This document shows positions 53,930 through 62,132 of a stretch of DNA of 64,000 bases, piece by piece. Both the position numbers and the translations under genes were made by a program. The notes below the pieces were generated by a model, which ran no database searches, was not told the origin of the DNA, and saw only the letters and a program-made list of their open reading frames with translations. The stretch covers positions 1 through 64,000 of the forward strand of contig DATATM010000025.1 of NCBI GenBank assembly GCA_036268775.1, written 5' to 3'. Source of the DNA: DASZIT01 sp036268775. Lineage in GTDB: Bacteria; Actinomycetota; Acidimicrobiia; Acidimicrobiales; RAAP-2. Numbering within the stretch: position 1 is the first letter of the stretch; each line of letters opens with the position of its first letter.

Positions 53930-54664
53930 GTGACACCCCCAGCGACGTCGACCGATCTGCCGGCGACCACCGAACCCGAGTCAGCATCCGACCACTTCAG
54001 TTCGCTCCCCCAGGTGGTGATGGTCCATGCCTACGACCACGTCTACCGGTTGCTTCGCCACGCCATCGTGTCGCGCTCCCTCGCCCCGGGAACCCGGGCC
54101 ATCGAGGCGGCGCTGGCCGAACAGCTCCGGGTGAGCCGCACCCCGATTCGGGATGCGCTGCGCCGGCTGGAGAGCGACGGCCTGCTGATCCGCACCGGGA
54201 ACGGCAGCCTGGAGGTGGTCGGCCTGGAGCCCTCCGAAATCGACGACATCTTCCGCATCCGGGCCGAGCTCGACCGGCTGGTGGCCCGGATGGCCTGCAA
54301 GCGGGGCACTCCCGAAGATTGGGAGGAAGTCCGGAGCCGGGTCCAGGCGCTCACCCCGGTGATCGAACGCTTTGGCATCTCCTCCTACGAGTTCAGCCAG
54401 GCCCACGAAGCTGTCCACGCCGCCATTTACCGCATCGCCTTCGCCCCGGTGGTGGCCCGGATGCTCAGCGAGCGCCTGCTGGGGTTGGTGGAGATCGCCG
54501 GCGAGCTCTCCTACGCCGACGACGGCCTCGACGAGCCGGTGGTCGCCCAGCACCTCGAACTGGTCGACGCGCTGGCGAGTGGAAGCGTCAAGGTCGCCAC
54601 CGCGGCCGCCGACCGGCACTGCCGGGAGGCAGAGGCGGCCGCCCAGGCCGTCGCCCCCTCCTGA
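53930..54664 (+). CDS. GntR/FCD family regulator, likely controller of the nitrogen-compound genes
   Basis: From GTG 53930, with an AGGAGAAG site 6-13 nt upstream, the protein has 244 residues. The winged helix is at residues about 35-95 (AIEAALAEQLRVSRTPIRDALRRLESDGLL). The FCD domain has EPSEIDDIFRIRAELD, FSQAHEAVHAAIYR and VAQHLELVDALASG, with metal-binding histidines. The operator GGTATRCYGTATACC found near this gene and before three nearby units is a good candidate target. Longer upstream readings lack support. Confidence 0.85.
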   Translation: MTPPATSTDLPATTEPESASDHFSSLPQVVMVHAYDHVYRLLRHAIVSRSLAPGTRAIEAALAEQLRVSRTPIRDALRRLESDGLLIRTGNGSLEVVGLEPSEIDDIFRIRAELDRLVARMACKRGTPEDWEEVRSRVQALTPVIERFGISSYEFSQAHEAVHAAIYRIAFAPVVARMLSERLLGLVEIAGELSYADDGLDEPVVAQHLELVDALASGSVKVATAAADRHCREAEAAAQAVAPS

Positions 54665-54681
54665 CCGCCGGTCGGTACCTC

Positions 54682-55878
54682 TCACCGGTACTCGTCGCCG
54701 GCCAGGAGCTGGGTGGCCAGCGCGGCGTAGCCCTGCGCCCCGCGGCGAATGGAGTCGAGGGTGACGTGCTCGTCCACCTGGTGGGCCATGTTCTCAAGCC
54801 CGACGCCGAATCCGACGGTGGGGATCCCGGCTTCGCCGGCCAGATACGAACCGTTGGTACAGAAGCTGTAGTGGGTCGGGGTGGCATCGATACCCACCGC
54901 GGTGAGTCCGGCGATGGCCGCCCGAGCCAGGGGCGACTCCTCCTCGGTCCACCAGGCGGGCTCGAACTCGGCCAGGGAGAACTCGGCCCCCGTCCAGGTG
55001 GCGAACTCGGCTTGGACCAAGCCGACGGTGACCGCCGGTGATTCGTCCCAATCGCCGAGCGCCCGGGCGGCGCAGTCGGTGATCATGCCGATCAGCGAGT
55101 CGGGGGTCTCGCCGGGGAGGAACCGGCAATCGAAACGGGCCATGGCGTCGCCGGGCACGGTGGACACCGACGGGTACGGCCAGGAGGCGATGTCGATGCA
55201 GGTGATGTCCCGAGTCCCCAGCCGGTCGTGGACCGGGTGATCGGCCGACCGGACTTCGGCGATCACCAGGGCCAGCGCCTCGGCGGCGTTCAACCCCTCG
55301 GCGGCGTGACCGGCGTGACAGGCCCGGCCCTTGATGCGCAGCTCCACCTTGGCCCGGCCCCGCTGACCGATGCACAGCCGGGTGTCGCTCGGCTCCGACG
55401 TCACCGCGAAGTCCGGCCGGAACCGCTCGACGAATGGGGCCAGCGCCGCTCCCTCGATCGCCTCCTCGCACACGCTGCCTACCAGGGCGACGGAACCGGT
55501 GAACGACCCGCACCGCCGGAGGGCGGCGGCCAGGCCGTGGGCGGCCGCCGCGATCGATGCCTTCTGGTCGCAGATGCCCAGCCCGTAGAGCTTCCCGTCG
55601 ATGATGTCGCCGGCGAAGGGGTCCACCGTCCAGCGATCCCGTGAATGGAGCGGGATGGTGTCGATGTGGCCGTCGATCAGCAACCGGGGGCCGTCGCCTG
55701 ACCCCATGATCCCGATGGCGTTCCCGGCCCCGTCGACTTCCACCTCGTCGAAGCCGAGGCTCCGGAATCGCTCGGTGGCCAGTGCCACCGCCGCCCCCTC
55801 CTCCCCCGACTGGCTGGGGGTCCAGGCCAGCGCCTGGGCGAAGTGGATGAGTTGGTCGTCGTCGATTTCGAACTTCAT
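54682..55878 (-). CDS. M20 family metallohydrolase (YgeY/ArgE-DapE type)
   Basis: The 398-residue enzyme has the dinuclear zinc ligands of the M20 family: His and Asp in DGHIDTIP, Asp in GICDQKA, catalytic and ligand Glu pair in VCEEAIEG, and the late His in MAHQVDEH. The dimerisation domain lies between. It resembles YgeY, found in purine/selenium-linked clusters, and N-acyl or N-carbamoyl amino acid hydrolases such as allantoate amidohydrolase relatives. A perfect-arm palindromic operator abuts its ATG, and no ribosome site is left, so the transcript may be leaderless. Confidence 0.82.
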   Translation of the reverse strand: MKFEIDDDQLIHFAQALAWTPSQSGEEGAAVALATERFRSLGFDEVEVDGAGNAIGIMGSGDGPRLLIDGHIDTIPLHSRDRWTVDPFAGDIIDGKLYGLGICDQKASIAAAAHGLAAALRRCGSFTGSVALVGSVCEEAIEGAALAPFVERFRPDFAVTSEPSDTRLCIGQRGRAKVELRIKGRACHAGHAAEGLNAAEALALVIAEVRSADHPVHDRLGTRDITCIDIASWPYPSVSTVPGDAMARFDCRFLPGETPDSLIGMITDCAARALGDWDESPAVTVGLVQAEFATWTGAEFSLAEFEPAWWTEEESPLARAAIAGLTAVGIDATPTHYSFCTNGSYLAGEAGIPTVGFGVGLENMAHQVDEHVTLDSIRRGAQGYAALATQLLAGDEYR

Positions 55879-55894
55879 GGTATACCGTATACCA
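55878..55894. promoter_or_regulatory. Palindromic GntR-type operator at the M20 start codon
   Basis: TGGTATACCGTATACCA is a 17-bp palindrome with a single central base. It overlaps the first base of the M20 ATG complement, so a bound repressor would cover the start site. It defines the best form of the operator motif. Confidence 0.65.
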
Positions 55895-55929
55895 AGACAG
55901 TCATGGCGTGTCCACCTCCGCCCCGCTTG

Positions 55930-57030
55930 TCACTCACGGGGAAGGGGCGTCGGGTCGTAGCCCCGCCATCCGCCGTGCAGCCGGAGCAGGTAGCCGGCCA
56001 AGAAGGTGAGTATGGCGCTGCCGAAGGTACGGGTGGTGATCTCGGCCACGTCCCGGTACGGATCCAGCTCCACGAAATCGATGGCCGCCACCTCGGGCCG
56101 CCGGCCCAGGTAGAAGAGGGCCTCATAGAGATCCATGGGGTGAAGCCCCTCGGGGGTGGCGGCTGGGGTTCCGGGCGCGTAGCCCAATTCCAGCACGTCG
56201 ATGTCGACGGTGACGTACACCGCGTCGGTGCCATGGGCGGCGATCTCCATGGCGGCTTCGACCACCCCCTCGATCCCCTCCCGGCGGCACTGCCGACCGG
56301 TGAAGATGGTGGCCCCCTGACCTTCGACCCATCGCTTGTAGTAGCTGGCGTTCATGAAGCCATGGATGCCGATCTGGACCAGATTCTCCCCCGCCACCCG
56401 GCAGCCCGACTGGAGGATCTGGCGAATCGGGGTGCCGTTGCTCGGACCGTGGTCGAGCACCCGGACGTCATTGTGGGCGTCGAAATGGATCAGGCCCACC
56501 TGCTGGTCGGGGTGGGCGGCGCAGTACGCACGGAACGAGGGGGCGGTGACGGCGTGGTCCCCGCCGATGAAGACCGGGAAGAACTTCTCCGGCTGGGCGT
56601 AGCAGTCGATCAGGCATTCCTCGATGACCCGGTTCCCGGCGGGAAGGTCGAAGGGGGGGATGTCCACGGTCCCGAGGTCCCGCACCCGCAAGGGGGCGAG
56701 GTCCACGTCGAAGTCGGGCGAATAGGTAGTGTTCACCGCGAAGGACTCGAGGAGGGCGTTGGGGGCGGCCGATGCCCCGTTGTGCTTGATGGAGCTCTTG
56801 GAGCTGGGAAGGGCGATGATCCCGACGTCCAGTTCGGAAGCGAAGTCCCAGGGTTCGATCCAGTTGTTGACCCGCAGCTCGTAGGGGTCGTTCCAGTGGG
56901 AGATACGGCGGACCTCGGGTGGGAGCAGGTGGGGAATCCGGCGGGGGGTGGACGGCGGGGACCACAGCCGATCAGGATCGCCCTCTCGGACGCCGGGGGG
57001 AGCTTCGGGCTGGATATTGGTCTCGGTCAT
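55930..57030 (-). CDS. Ureohydrolase (arginase family, second copy)
   Basis: From ATG 57030 (ATGA overlap with the amidohydrolase) the protein has 366 residues. Metal ligands are complete: GGDHAV, HFDAHND and TVDIDV. The following LELGYAPGTPAATPEG differs from the usual DP-AxAPGTG. An N-terminal extension of about 60 residues precedes the core, longer than in agmatinases and more like guanidine-hydrolase-type members. Co-operonic with an NCS1 permease, it may cleave an imported guanidino compound. Confidence 0.8.
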   Translation of the reverse strand: MTETNIQPEAPPGVREGDPDRLWSPPSTPRRIPHLLPPEVRRISHWNDPYELRVNNWIEPWDFASELDVGIIALPSSKSSIKHNGASAAPNALLESFAVNTTYSPDFDVDLAPLRVRDLGTVDIPPFDLPAGNRVIEECLIDCYAQPEKFFPVFIGGDHAVTAPSFRAYCAAHPDQQVGLIHFDAHNDVRVLDHGPSNGTPIRQILQSGCRVAGENLVQIGIHGFMNASYYKRWVEGQGATIFTGRQCRREGIEGVVEAAMEIAAHGTDAVYVTVDIDVLELGYAPGTPAATPEGLHPMDLYEALFYLGRRPEVAAIDFVELDPYRDVAEITTRTFGSAILTFLAGYLLRLHGGWRGYDPTPLPRE

Positions 57031-58004
57031 GCTGCCACCGTCGGCCGGTCCAGACCCAGCACCCGCACCGCGGTGCCCCCCAAGATGGCCTCCTTCTCCC
57101 CCGCGCCCAGACCCGGCAGGCTCATCACCCGGTCGACCGTCCGGGCCGGGTCGTACCAGGGAAAGTCGGATCCGAGCATCACCCGGTCCACCCCGATGAC
57201 TTGGATCAAGCCGGCCAGGTCGAGCGCCGACGGGGCGTTCGGGGCTCCCACCCACTCGATGATTTCCGAGAGGTCGAACACCACCTGGGGAAACGAGGCG
57301 GCCAGCTCTTCGGTCTCCCGCCACGACGCCCCGCCGAGGTGGGCGAGGACCAGACGGAGGTCGGGCCATTTCTCCAGGATGGGACCGAACTCACTGGGCC
57401 GGGCCGACGCGCCGCCGCGATGACCCGGTCCCGAGTGGGAGAGCACCACCAGCCCGGACTGGCTGCAGACGTCGTAGATGGGGTGAAGGCGCTCGTCGTC
57501 AGGGAGATACCCCTGGGAGACCGGGTGCAGCTTGATGCCCCTGACCCCGGCGTCGGCCATTGTCGCCAGGTGGTCCACCAGCGCGGTCGGCCCGAGCACG
57601 GTCGGATCGACGGTCACCAGCACCTCGACCAGCGGGATGGATTGGGCCACCGCCGCCACCCACTCATTGGACGCCACCATGGCGTCGGCCACCGCCGCGT
57701 CGACAACCGCCAGGACCTCGGAGGTCTCATCCTCGGAGTGCCCGGGGGCGAAGCGGGCCATCGCCTCCTGGCGGGCCAGCGCCGTCTCGAACAGGTGGAC
57801 CACCACCGCCCGGTCGAAACCCCCGCGGCCAAAGGCGTCGGCCAGGTCTTCCACGTCGCCGGAGAAGGGGGCGAAATCGACGCCGGGGTCCTCTCCGTAC
57901 TCCCAGATGGTGTAGTTGTCCTTGGCCTGGCGGCCGGCATCCTTGTTCTCGTAGAGATGCACGTGGACATCCACCAGTGGCCCCGCTCGGAAGCCTGCGC
58001 TCAT
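57027..58004 (-). CDS. Amidohydrolase family 2 (ACMSD-like) protein
   Basis: From ATG 58004 (overlapping the NCS1 stop) there are 325 residues of a TIM-barrel metal hydrolase: VDVHVHLYE near residue 11, GIKLHPVSQGY, LSHSGPGH, LAHLGG and GSDFPWYDP. The subgroup hydrolyses or decarboxylates small cyclic or carboxylated compounds. Its operon place between a nucleobase-type permease and a ureohydrolase suggests ring opening or deamidation of the imported substrate. Confidence 0.8.
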   Translation of the reverse strand: MSAGFRAGPLVDVHVHLYENKDAGRQAKDNYTIWEYGEDPGVDFAPFSGDVEDLADAFGRGGFDRAVVVHLFETALARQEAMARFAPGHSEDETSEVLAVVDAAVADAMVASNEWVAAVAQSIPLVEVLVTVDPTVLGPTALVDHLATMADAGVRGIKLHPVSQGYLPDDERLHPIYDVCSQSGLVVLSHSGPGHRGGASARPSEFGPILEKWPDLRLVLAHLGGASWRETEELAASFPQVVFDLSEIIEWVGAPNAPSALDLAGLIQVIGVDRVMLGSDFPWYDPARTVDRVMSLPGLGAGEKEAILGGTAVRVLGLDRPTVAA

Positions 58005-59557
58005 GCCATCACCGGTTCGCTGACACCGTCCACCGCGACACCAACCGGCACTTCGGCCTCGGCCTCCGCGGCGGACTGACTCGGGAGGCCCAAGAAGATC
58101 TCCCTGGCCCGGTCCGAGCGCAGGACCCGGGCGAAGAGCATGCCGCCGATGTAGACGGCCGAGGCGGTGAGCCAGGCCTCCAGCGCCGGGAGCCCCACGT
58201 TGGTCTTTCCGAACCCGGCGGTCCCGGGGATGAGCCCACCGGTGATGGCGCCGACGGCCAGCCCGGCCAGGATGGCGACGATCCCGATCAGGTTCCCGGG
58301 CGACGCCGCCTCCCAAGATGTCACCGCCAGTGGCGCGTCCTCACCGGTCCCCTTCAGGCGGTGGCAGCCGGACAGGCGCTCCAATAAGAAGACGTCCAGG
58401 GCCAGCACGATGGTGCAGCAGGGCAGGAACACCGCGCACATGTTGGCCACGATGAAGAAGTTGCTCTGGAGGGAGTTCGATCGTTCCATCAGGACGGCGA
58501 CCACCGCGCCGACCACCCCCAAGGCGATGACGGTCTCCACCCGCCGCCGTCCCCGGAGGAAATTCTGGGTGGCGTTGACGGCCTCATAAAGATTGGCGTC
58601 GTTGAGGGCGAACAGATTGATGGTGAAGACGACGGCGGCCAGCGCGGTGAGCCCGAAGAGGGAGAAGGTGGTGAAGAAGTGCATGGTGCTTCCCAGGGTT
58701 GAGGCGCTGGACAGCTCGGCCATCAGGTACCCGGCCACCGGGAAGATCAGCATCCCCAGTCCGTAGCCGAGGGTGAGGGACACGATGTTGTGGCCCTTGT
58801 CCCGTCGGGCGTACCGGAAGATGTCCGGCTCGTTCCCGAACATGGCCACCCCGATCAGCAGTTCGGCAGTGAAGAGGATGCCTTGGGTCGCCGCCACATG
58901 GGGGACCGCGAACAGGTGGGGCCCCGAGGCCGAAGCGAACGCCTTGATGATGGCGTAAAGCCCCCAGGCCAGGAGCACCGGGGCGGCGATGTAACGGGCA
59001 TAGGCGGAGACGCTCCGGAATCCGAGCAGGTTGTTGGCGATCATCACCAGGGCGAACAGCCCGCAGAAGAGTTGGAGGTGGGTGAGGCCGAAGAGCCCGT
59101 TGAACAGCAGGGTCAGAAAGACAGCCTGGAACCCGTACCACCCCATGCCGGTGACGATGAGGAGCAGGGAGGCCAGGGCACTGCCGGACTTCCCGAGCAC
59201 CCCCCGGGCCAGGATCGAGTGGGGCTGACCGGTCCGGGTACCCACGTTGGCCGCCAGCATGCCGTAGCCGACCATGACCACCACGCCGATGAGACAGGCC
59301 CAGAGGATCTCTCCGAGCGACATCCCGGCCGAACGGGCCAGGTAGCCGGTGTACATGTTGGAGACGCTGGCCTGGAAGGTGATCCAGAGCAGGGACATCT
59401 TCACCGGGCCGTCCCGCTCCTCGACCGGGACCACCCGCTCCAGGGGGTCCGACGATTCGAGCAGGGCAAGCACACCTTCGGGCCCCTGTGCCTCTCGGCG
59501 CGCCGGCTGGTCGGTCCTCACCGGGACCGGGGTACGGACAGGATCGTCGATCGACAT
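58001..59557 (-). CDS. NCS1 family nucleobase/cation symporter
   Basis: The 518-residue membrane protein has about 12 TM helices and NCS1 features: WITFQASVSNMYTGYLARSAGMSL at TM1, ARGVLGKSGSAL, GYGLGMLIFPVAGYLMAEL and FALNDANLYEAVNATQNF. It belongs to the cytosine/allantoin/hydantoin permease family and likely imports a purine, pyrimidine, allantoin or hydantoin. AAGGAGG is 8 nt before the ATG. Both the GntR-type operator and a GlnR-like box precede it. First gene of the permease-amidohydrolase-ureohydrolase operon. Confidence 0.88.
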   Translation of the reverse strand: MSIDDPVRTPVPVRTDQPARREAQGPEGVLALLESSDPLERVVPVEERDGPVKMSLLWITFQASVSNMYTGYLARSAGMSLGEILWACLIGVVVMVGYGMLAANVGTRTGQPHSILARGVLGKSGSALASLLLIVTGMGWYGFQAVFLTLLFNGLFGLTHLQLFCGLFALVMIANNLLGFRSVSAYARYIAAPVLLAWGLYAIIKAFASASGPHLFAVPHVAATQGILFTAELLIGVAMFGNEPDIFRYARRDKGHNIVSLTLGYGLGMLIFPVAGYLMAELSSASTLGSTMHFFTTFSLFGLTALAAVVFTINLFALNDANLYEAVNATQNFLRGRRRVETVIALGVVGAVVAVLMERSNSLQSNFFIVANMCAVFLPCCTIVLALDVFLLERLSGCHRLKGTGEDAPLAVTSWEAASPGNLIGIVAILAGLAVGAITGGLIPGTAGFGKTNVGLPALEAWLTASAVYIGGMLFARVLRSDRAREIFLGLPSQSAAEAEAEVPVGVAVDGVSEPVMA

Positions 59558-59577
59558 CGGTGCGCCTCCTTCGGATC

Positions 59578-59592
59578 GGTATGCTGTATACC
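59578..59592 (-). promoter_or_regulatory. GntR-type operator before the NCS1 operon
   Basis: GGTATGCTGTATACC, 21 bp before the ATG, matches the palindrome at the M20 gene in 13 of 15 positions. It covers a TATACA on the coding strand that may be the -10 box. Confidence 0.6.
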
Positions 59593-59619
59593 GTCTCCCC
59601 GCTACTTAACTCCACGCCC

Positions 59620-59646
59620 GTGTCACCCCGGTTTCCCGTTTGTGAA
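59620..59646 (-). promoter_or_regulatory. GlnR-like box upstream of the NCS1 operon
   Basis: Coding strand TTCAC-n6-GAAAC-n6-GACAC, in exact 11-bp register, 63-89 bp before the ATG. It is nearly the same as the box before glnN. Confidence 0.65.
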
Positions 59647-59763
59647 TGCTCCGTGAAGTCGCCCTCCCCCGAGCGACTCACCGCCGGCGGGAAGGGGTGA
59701 CCCCGGTCCGATCCTGACCAATCGGCCGAGGTACAGTGCGCTGGACTGCAGGGGGAGGACCCG

Positions 59764-60648
59764 ATGCCGTACGCCCACCATGGCCCCGTGGACATCTATT
59801 ACGAGACGTTCGGCAACCCGGCCGACCCCGCCTTGTTGTTGATCAACGGGCTCGGGTCCCAATGCCTCAGCTACCGGCCGGAATGGTGCCAGCGCTTCGT
59901 CGACCGCGGGTTCTTCACCATCCGGTTCGACAACCGCGACGTCGGTCTCTCCACCAAGTTCAAAGAGGTGACGCCGGAGTTGGGCGCAGTGGTGAAGGCG
60001 CTCCGGGACGGGAAGGAACCGGTCGTCGCCTACCGGCTGGCGGAGATGGCCGCCGACGCAGTGGCCGTCCTCGACGACCTCGGGATCGAGCGGGCCCACG
60101 TGATGGGGGTGTCGATGGGCGGGATGATCGTCCAGCAGCTGGCCATCGACCACCCCGACCGCCTGGCCTCGATGACCTCGGTGATGTCCACCACCGGCGA
60201 CACCGACGTCGGCCAGGCGACCCCCGAGGCGTTCGCCATCCTCACCGGTCCTCCGGCCACCAGTCGCGACGCCGCCATCGCCCGGCAGCTGGAGGCGGGC
60301 CGAACCTTCGGGAGCCCCGAGCACTACGACCCCGACCGCCTCACCCAACAGGCCGCCGAGGCCTACGACCGCTGCTTCTACCCGGCCGGGGTCGCCCGCC
60401 AGATCACCGGGGTGGTCGCCTCCGGGAGCCGATCCGAAGGGCTTCGCTCCGTGCAGGTGCCCGCCCTGGTCATCCACGGAGACAAGGACACCCTCATCGA
60501 CATCAGCGGAGGCCGGCGCACCGCCGAGTGCATCCCCGGCGCCCGCTTCGAGGTCCTCGAAGGCATGGGCCACGACTCCCCGCCCGCCTACTGGGACCGC
60601 TGGGCGGATCTGGTCGCCGACCACGCCGGAGTGCCCACCTCGTCGTGA
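59764..60648 (+). CDS. Alpha/beta hydrolase
   Basis: The 294-residue protein is a standard alpha/beta hydrolase: LLINGLGSQ oxyanion region, FDNRDVGLST, nucleophile elbow GVSMGG near residue 117, and a late GMGHDSPP histidine. It resembles the actinobacterial hydrolases annotated near DNR/aclacinomycin methylesterase-like proteins. GGGGAGG precedes the ATG by 6 nt. It overlaps the deacetylase by 4 bp. Substrate unknown. Confidence 0.83.
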   Translation: MPYAHHGPVDIYYETFGNPADPALLLINGLGSQCLSYRPEWCQRFVDRGFFTIRFDNRDVGLSTKFKEVTPELGAVVKALRDGKEPVVAYRLAEMAADAVAVLDDLGIERAHVMGVSMGGMIVQQLAIDHPDRLASMTSVMSTTGDTDVGQATPEAFAILTGPPATSRDAAIARQLEAGRTFGSPEHYDPDRLTQQAAEAYDRCFYPAGVARQITGVVASGSRSEGLRSVQVPALVIHGDKDTLIDISGGRRTAECIPGARFEVLEGMGHDSPPAYWDRWADLVADHAGVPTSS

Positions 60649-61445
60649 CCGGAACCGCCAACGGAGGGGCCCGGACGAAGGTGTTCGCCCGCCACCCGGC
60701 GGTGCTGGCCACCGGGGCGGCAGCCGGGGCGGCGCTGGCTTATTTCTTGCCAGCGGTGCTCGTCCTCCCGACCTTCTGGGAGGATCCCCCCGGTTGGCTC
60801 CCCGCCGGCCTGTGCCGGTGGCGGGCCGACGGCCGGCACCCCGAGGTGGGGCTCACCTTCGACGACGGGCCCGCCGCCGACACCGACCGGACCCTCGACG
60901 CGCTGGACGAGCTGGGGATGCAGGCGACGTTCTTCCTCCTCGGCATCCAGATGCGCGCCTACCCGGACATCGTGGTGGAGATCGAGGCCCGGGGGCACGA
61001 AGTGGCCTGCCATGGGTTCGAACACCGGCATCACCTGCTGTCGAGCCCGCAGGCCATCCGGTCGGATCTCGAAGCCGCCGTCCAGATCCATCGCGACATC
61101 CTCGGTCGGACACCCCGGTTCTACCGCCCGACCTACGGCCAGCTCTGTGCCGCCACCCTGGTGGAGGCGCGACGCCAGGGGATGGCGGTGATCCTGTGGA
61201 GCCGGTGGGGCAAGGAGTTCGCCGAGACTGAGCCGGAGCCGGTCCTCCGCCGGCTGGAGCCCGGCCTGGAGCCGGGGGCGATCCTTCTGCTCCATGACAA
61301 TGAAGTCTCCTGTCGGGCCGGCACCGGGGACCTCACCCGAAGTGTCCTCGGGCCCTTGGAACGATCACTGGAGGACAAGGGACTCCGGGCGGTGACCCTC
61401 GGTCAACTCCTGTCCCACCCACCGTCCTTTACCCCGTCGACCTGA
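60645..61445 (+). CDS. Polysaccharide deacetylase (NodB homology) with N-terminal membrane segment
   Basis: From GTG 60645 (overlapping the hydrolase stop) there are 266 residues. An N-terminal hydrophobic segment (about residues 18-42) could anchor it in the membrane. NodB motifs follow: TFDDGP (catalytic Asp and first metal Asp), HGFEHRHH (metal histidines), and RPTYGQ. It probably deacetylates a cell-surface polysaccharide or peptidoglycan, in contrast to the PuuE-like enzyme at 27663. Confidence 0.8.
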   Translation: MTGTANGGARTKVFARHPAVLATGAAAGAALAYFLPAVLVLPTFWEDPPGWLPAGLCRWRADGRHPEVGLTFDDGPAADTDRTLDALDELGMQATFFLLGIQMRAYPDIVVEIEARGHEVACHGFEHRHHLLSSPQAIRSDLEAAVQIHRDILGRTPRFYRPTYGQLCAATLVEARRQGMAVILWSRWGKEFAETEPEPVLRRLEPGLEPGAILLLHDNEVSCRAGTGDLTRSVLGPLERSLEDKGLRAVTLGQLLSHPPSFTPST

Positions 61446-61512
61446 TCAACTCCGTCGACGGTCGGTTGGCACCTGAGTTCGGGCGCGGCACCGGCGACCG
61501 ACGAACGCGGTG

Positions 61513-62088
61513 TCAGCGGAGGAGATCCTCGATGGTGTCGATGTCCAGCGCCTCTCCCGGGCACGGCACCTCCCGGACCAGGTCGGGTCGGGCCTCCATG
61601 AGTGGCCGGGCCCCCAGATCCCCGTCGGTGGGCAGCAGCGACCACACCGACCGGGCCAGGCGGGTGGGCGGGGTGCGCTGACCGTCGAAGGTGGCCACCG
61701 CGATGGGGCTGTCGGTGCCGGCCACTGCCGCCCAGGCCGCCGAAGGCACCAGCGGTTGGTCGCCGAGCCCGATGACCACCACGTCGTGTCCTCGGGATTC
61801 GGCGGCGGCGATCCCGGCTTGGAGCGAGCTCGCCTGGCCGTCGGCCCACTTCGGGTTGTCCACCACCACCACGCCGTCCGGCAGCAGCCCGGAGAGATCC
61901 ACCGGTCCGACCACCACCAGTGTCTCCTCCAGGCCGGAGGCGGTCACGTGCTCGAGGGCCCAGGACACCAGCGACTTCCCCCGGAACGGGGCCAACAGCT
62001 TGGGCTGGTCACCGGTGAACCGGCTCGACCCGCCGGCGCACAACAGGATCGCCGCCGTCACCGAGAGGGCTGGTGGATCGGACACCAC
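61513..62088 (-). CDS. MocA-like molybdenum cofactor nucleotidyltransferase
   Basis: The 191-residue protein begins with the NTP-transferase signature LCAGGSSRFTGDQPKL (variant of LAAGxSxRMGxxK) and has VVVIGLGDQPLV, where the Asp binds metal. MocA family enzymes attach CMP to molybdopterin for xanthine dehydrogenase-type enzymes, fitting the two oxidoreductase genes upstream in the operon. Two adjacent GTGs (62088, 62085) can serve as the start. Confidence 0.78.
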   Translation of the reverse strand: MVSDPPALSVTAAILLCAGGSSRFTGDQPKLLAPFRGKSLVSWALEHVTASGLEETLVVVGPVDLSGLLPDGVVVVDNPKWADGQASSLQAGIAAAESRGHDVVVIGLGDQPLVPSAAWAAVAGTDSPIAVATFDGQRTPPTRLARSVWSLLPTDGDLGARPLMEARPDLVREVPCPGEALDIDTIEDLLR

Positions 62089-62132
62089 CTACGACCCGAA
62101 TTCACCGAGGGTGGGAGGGATGCATCCGTCGG

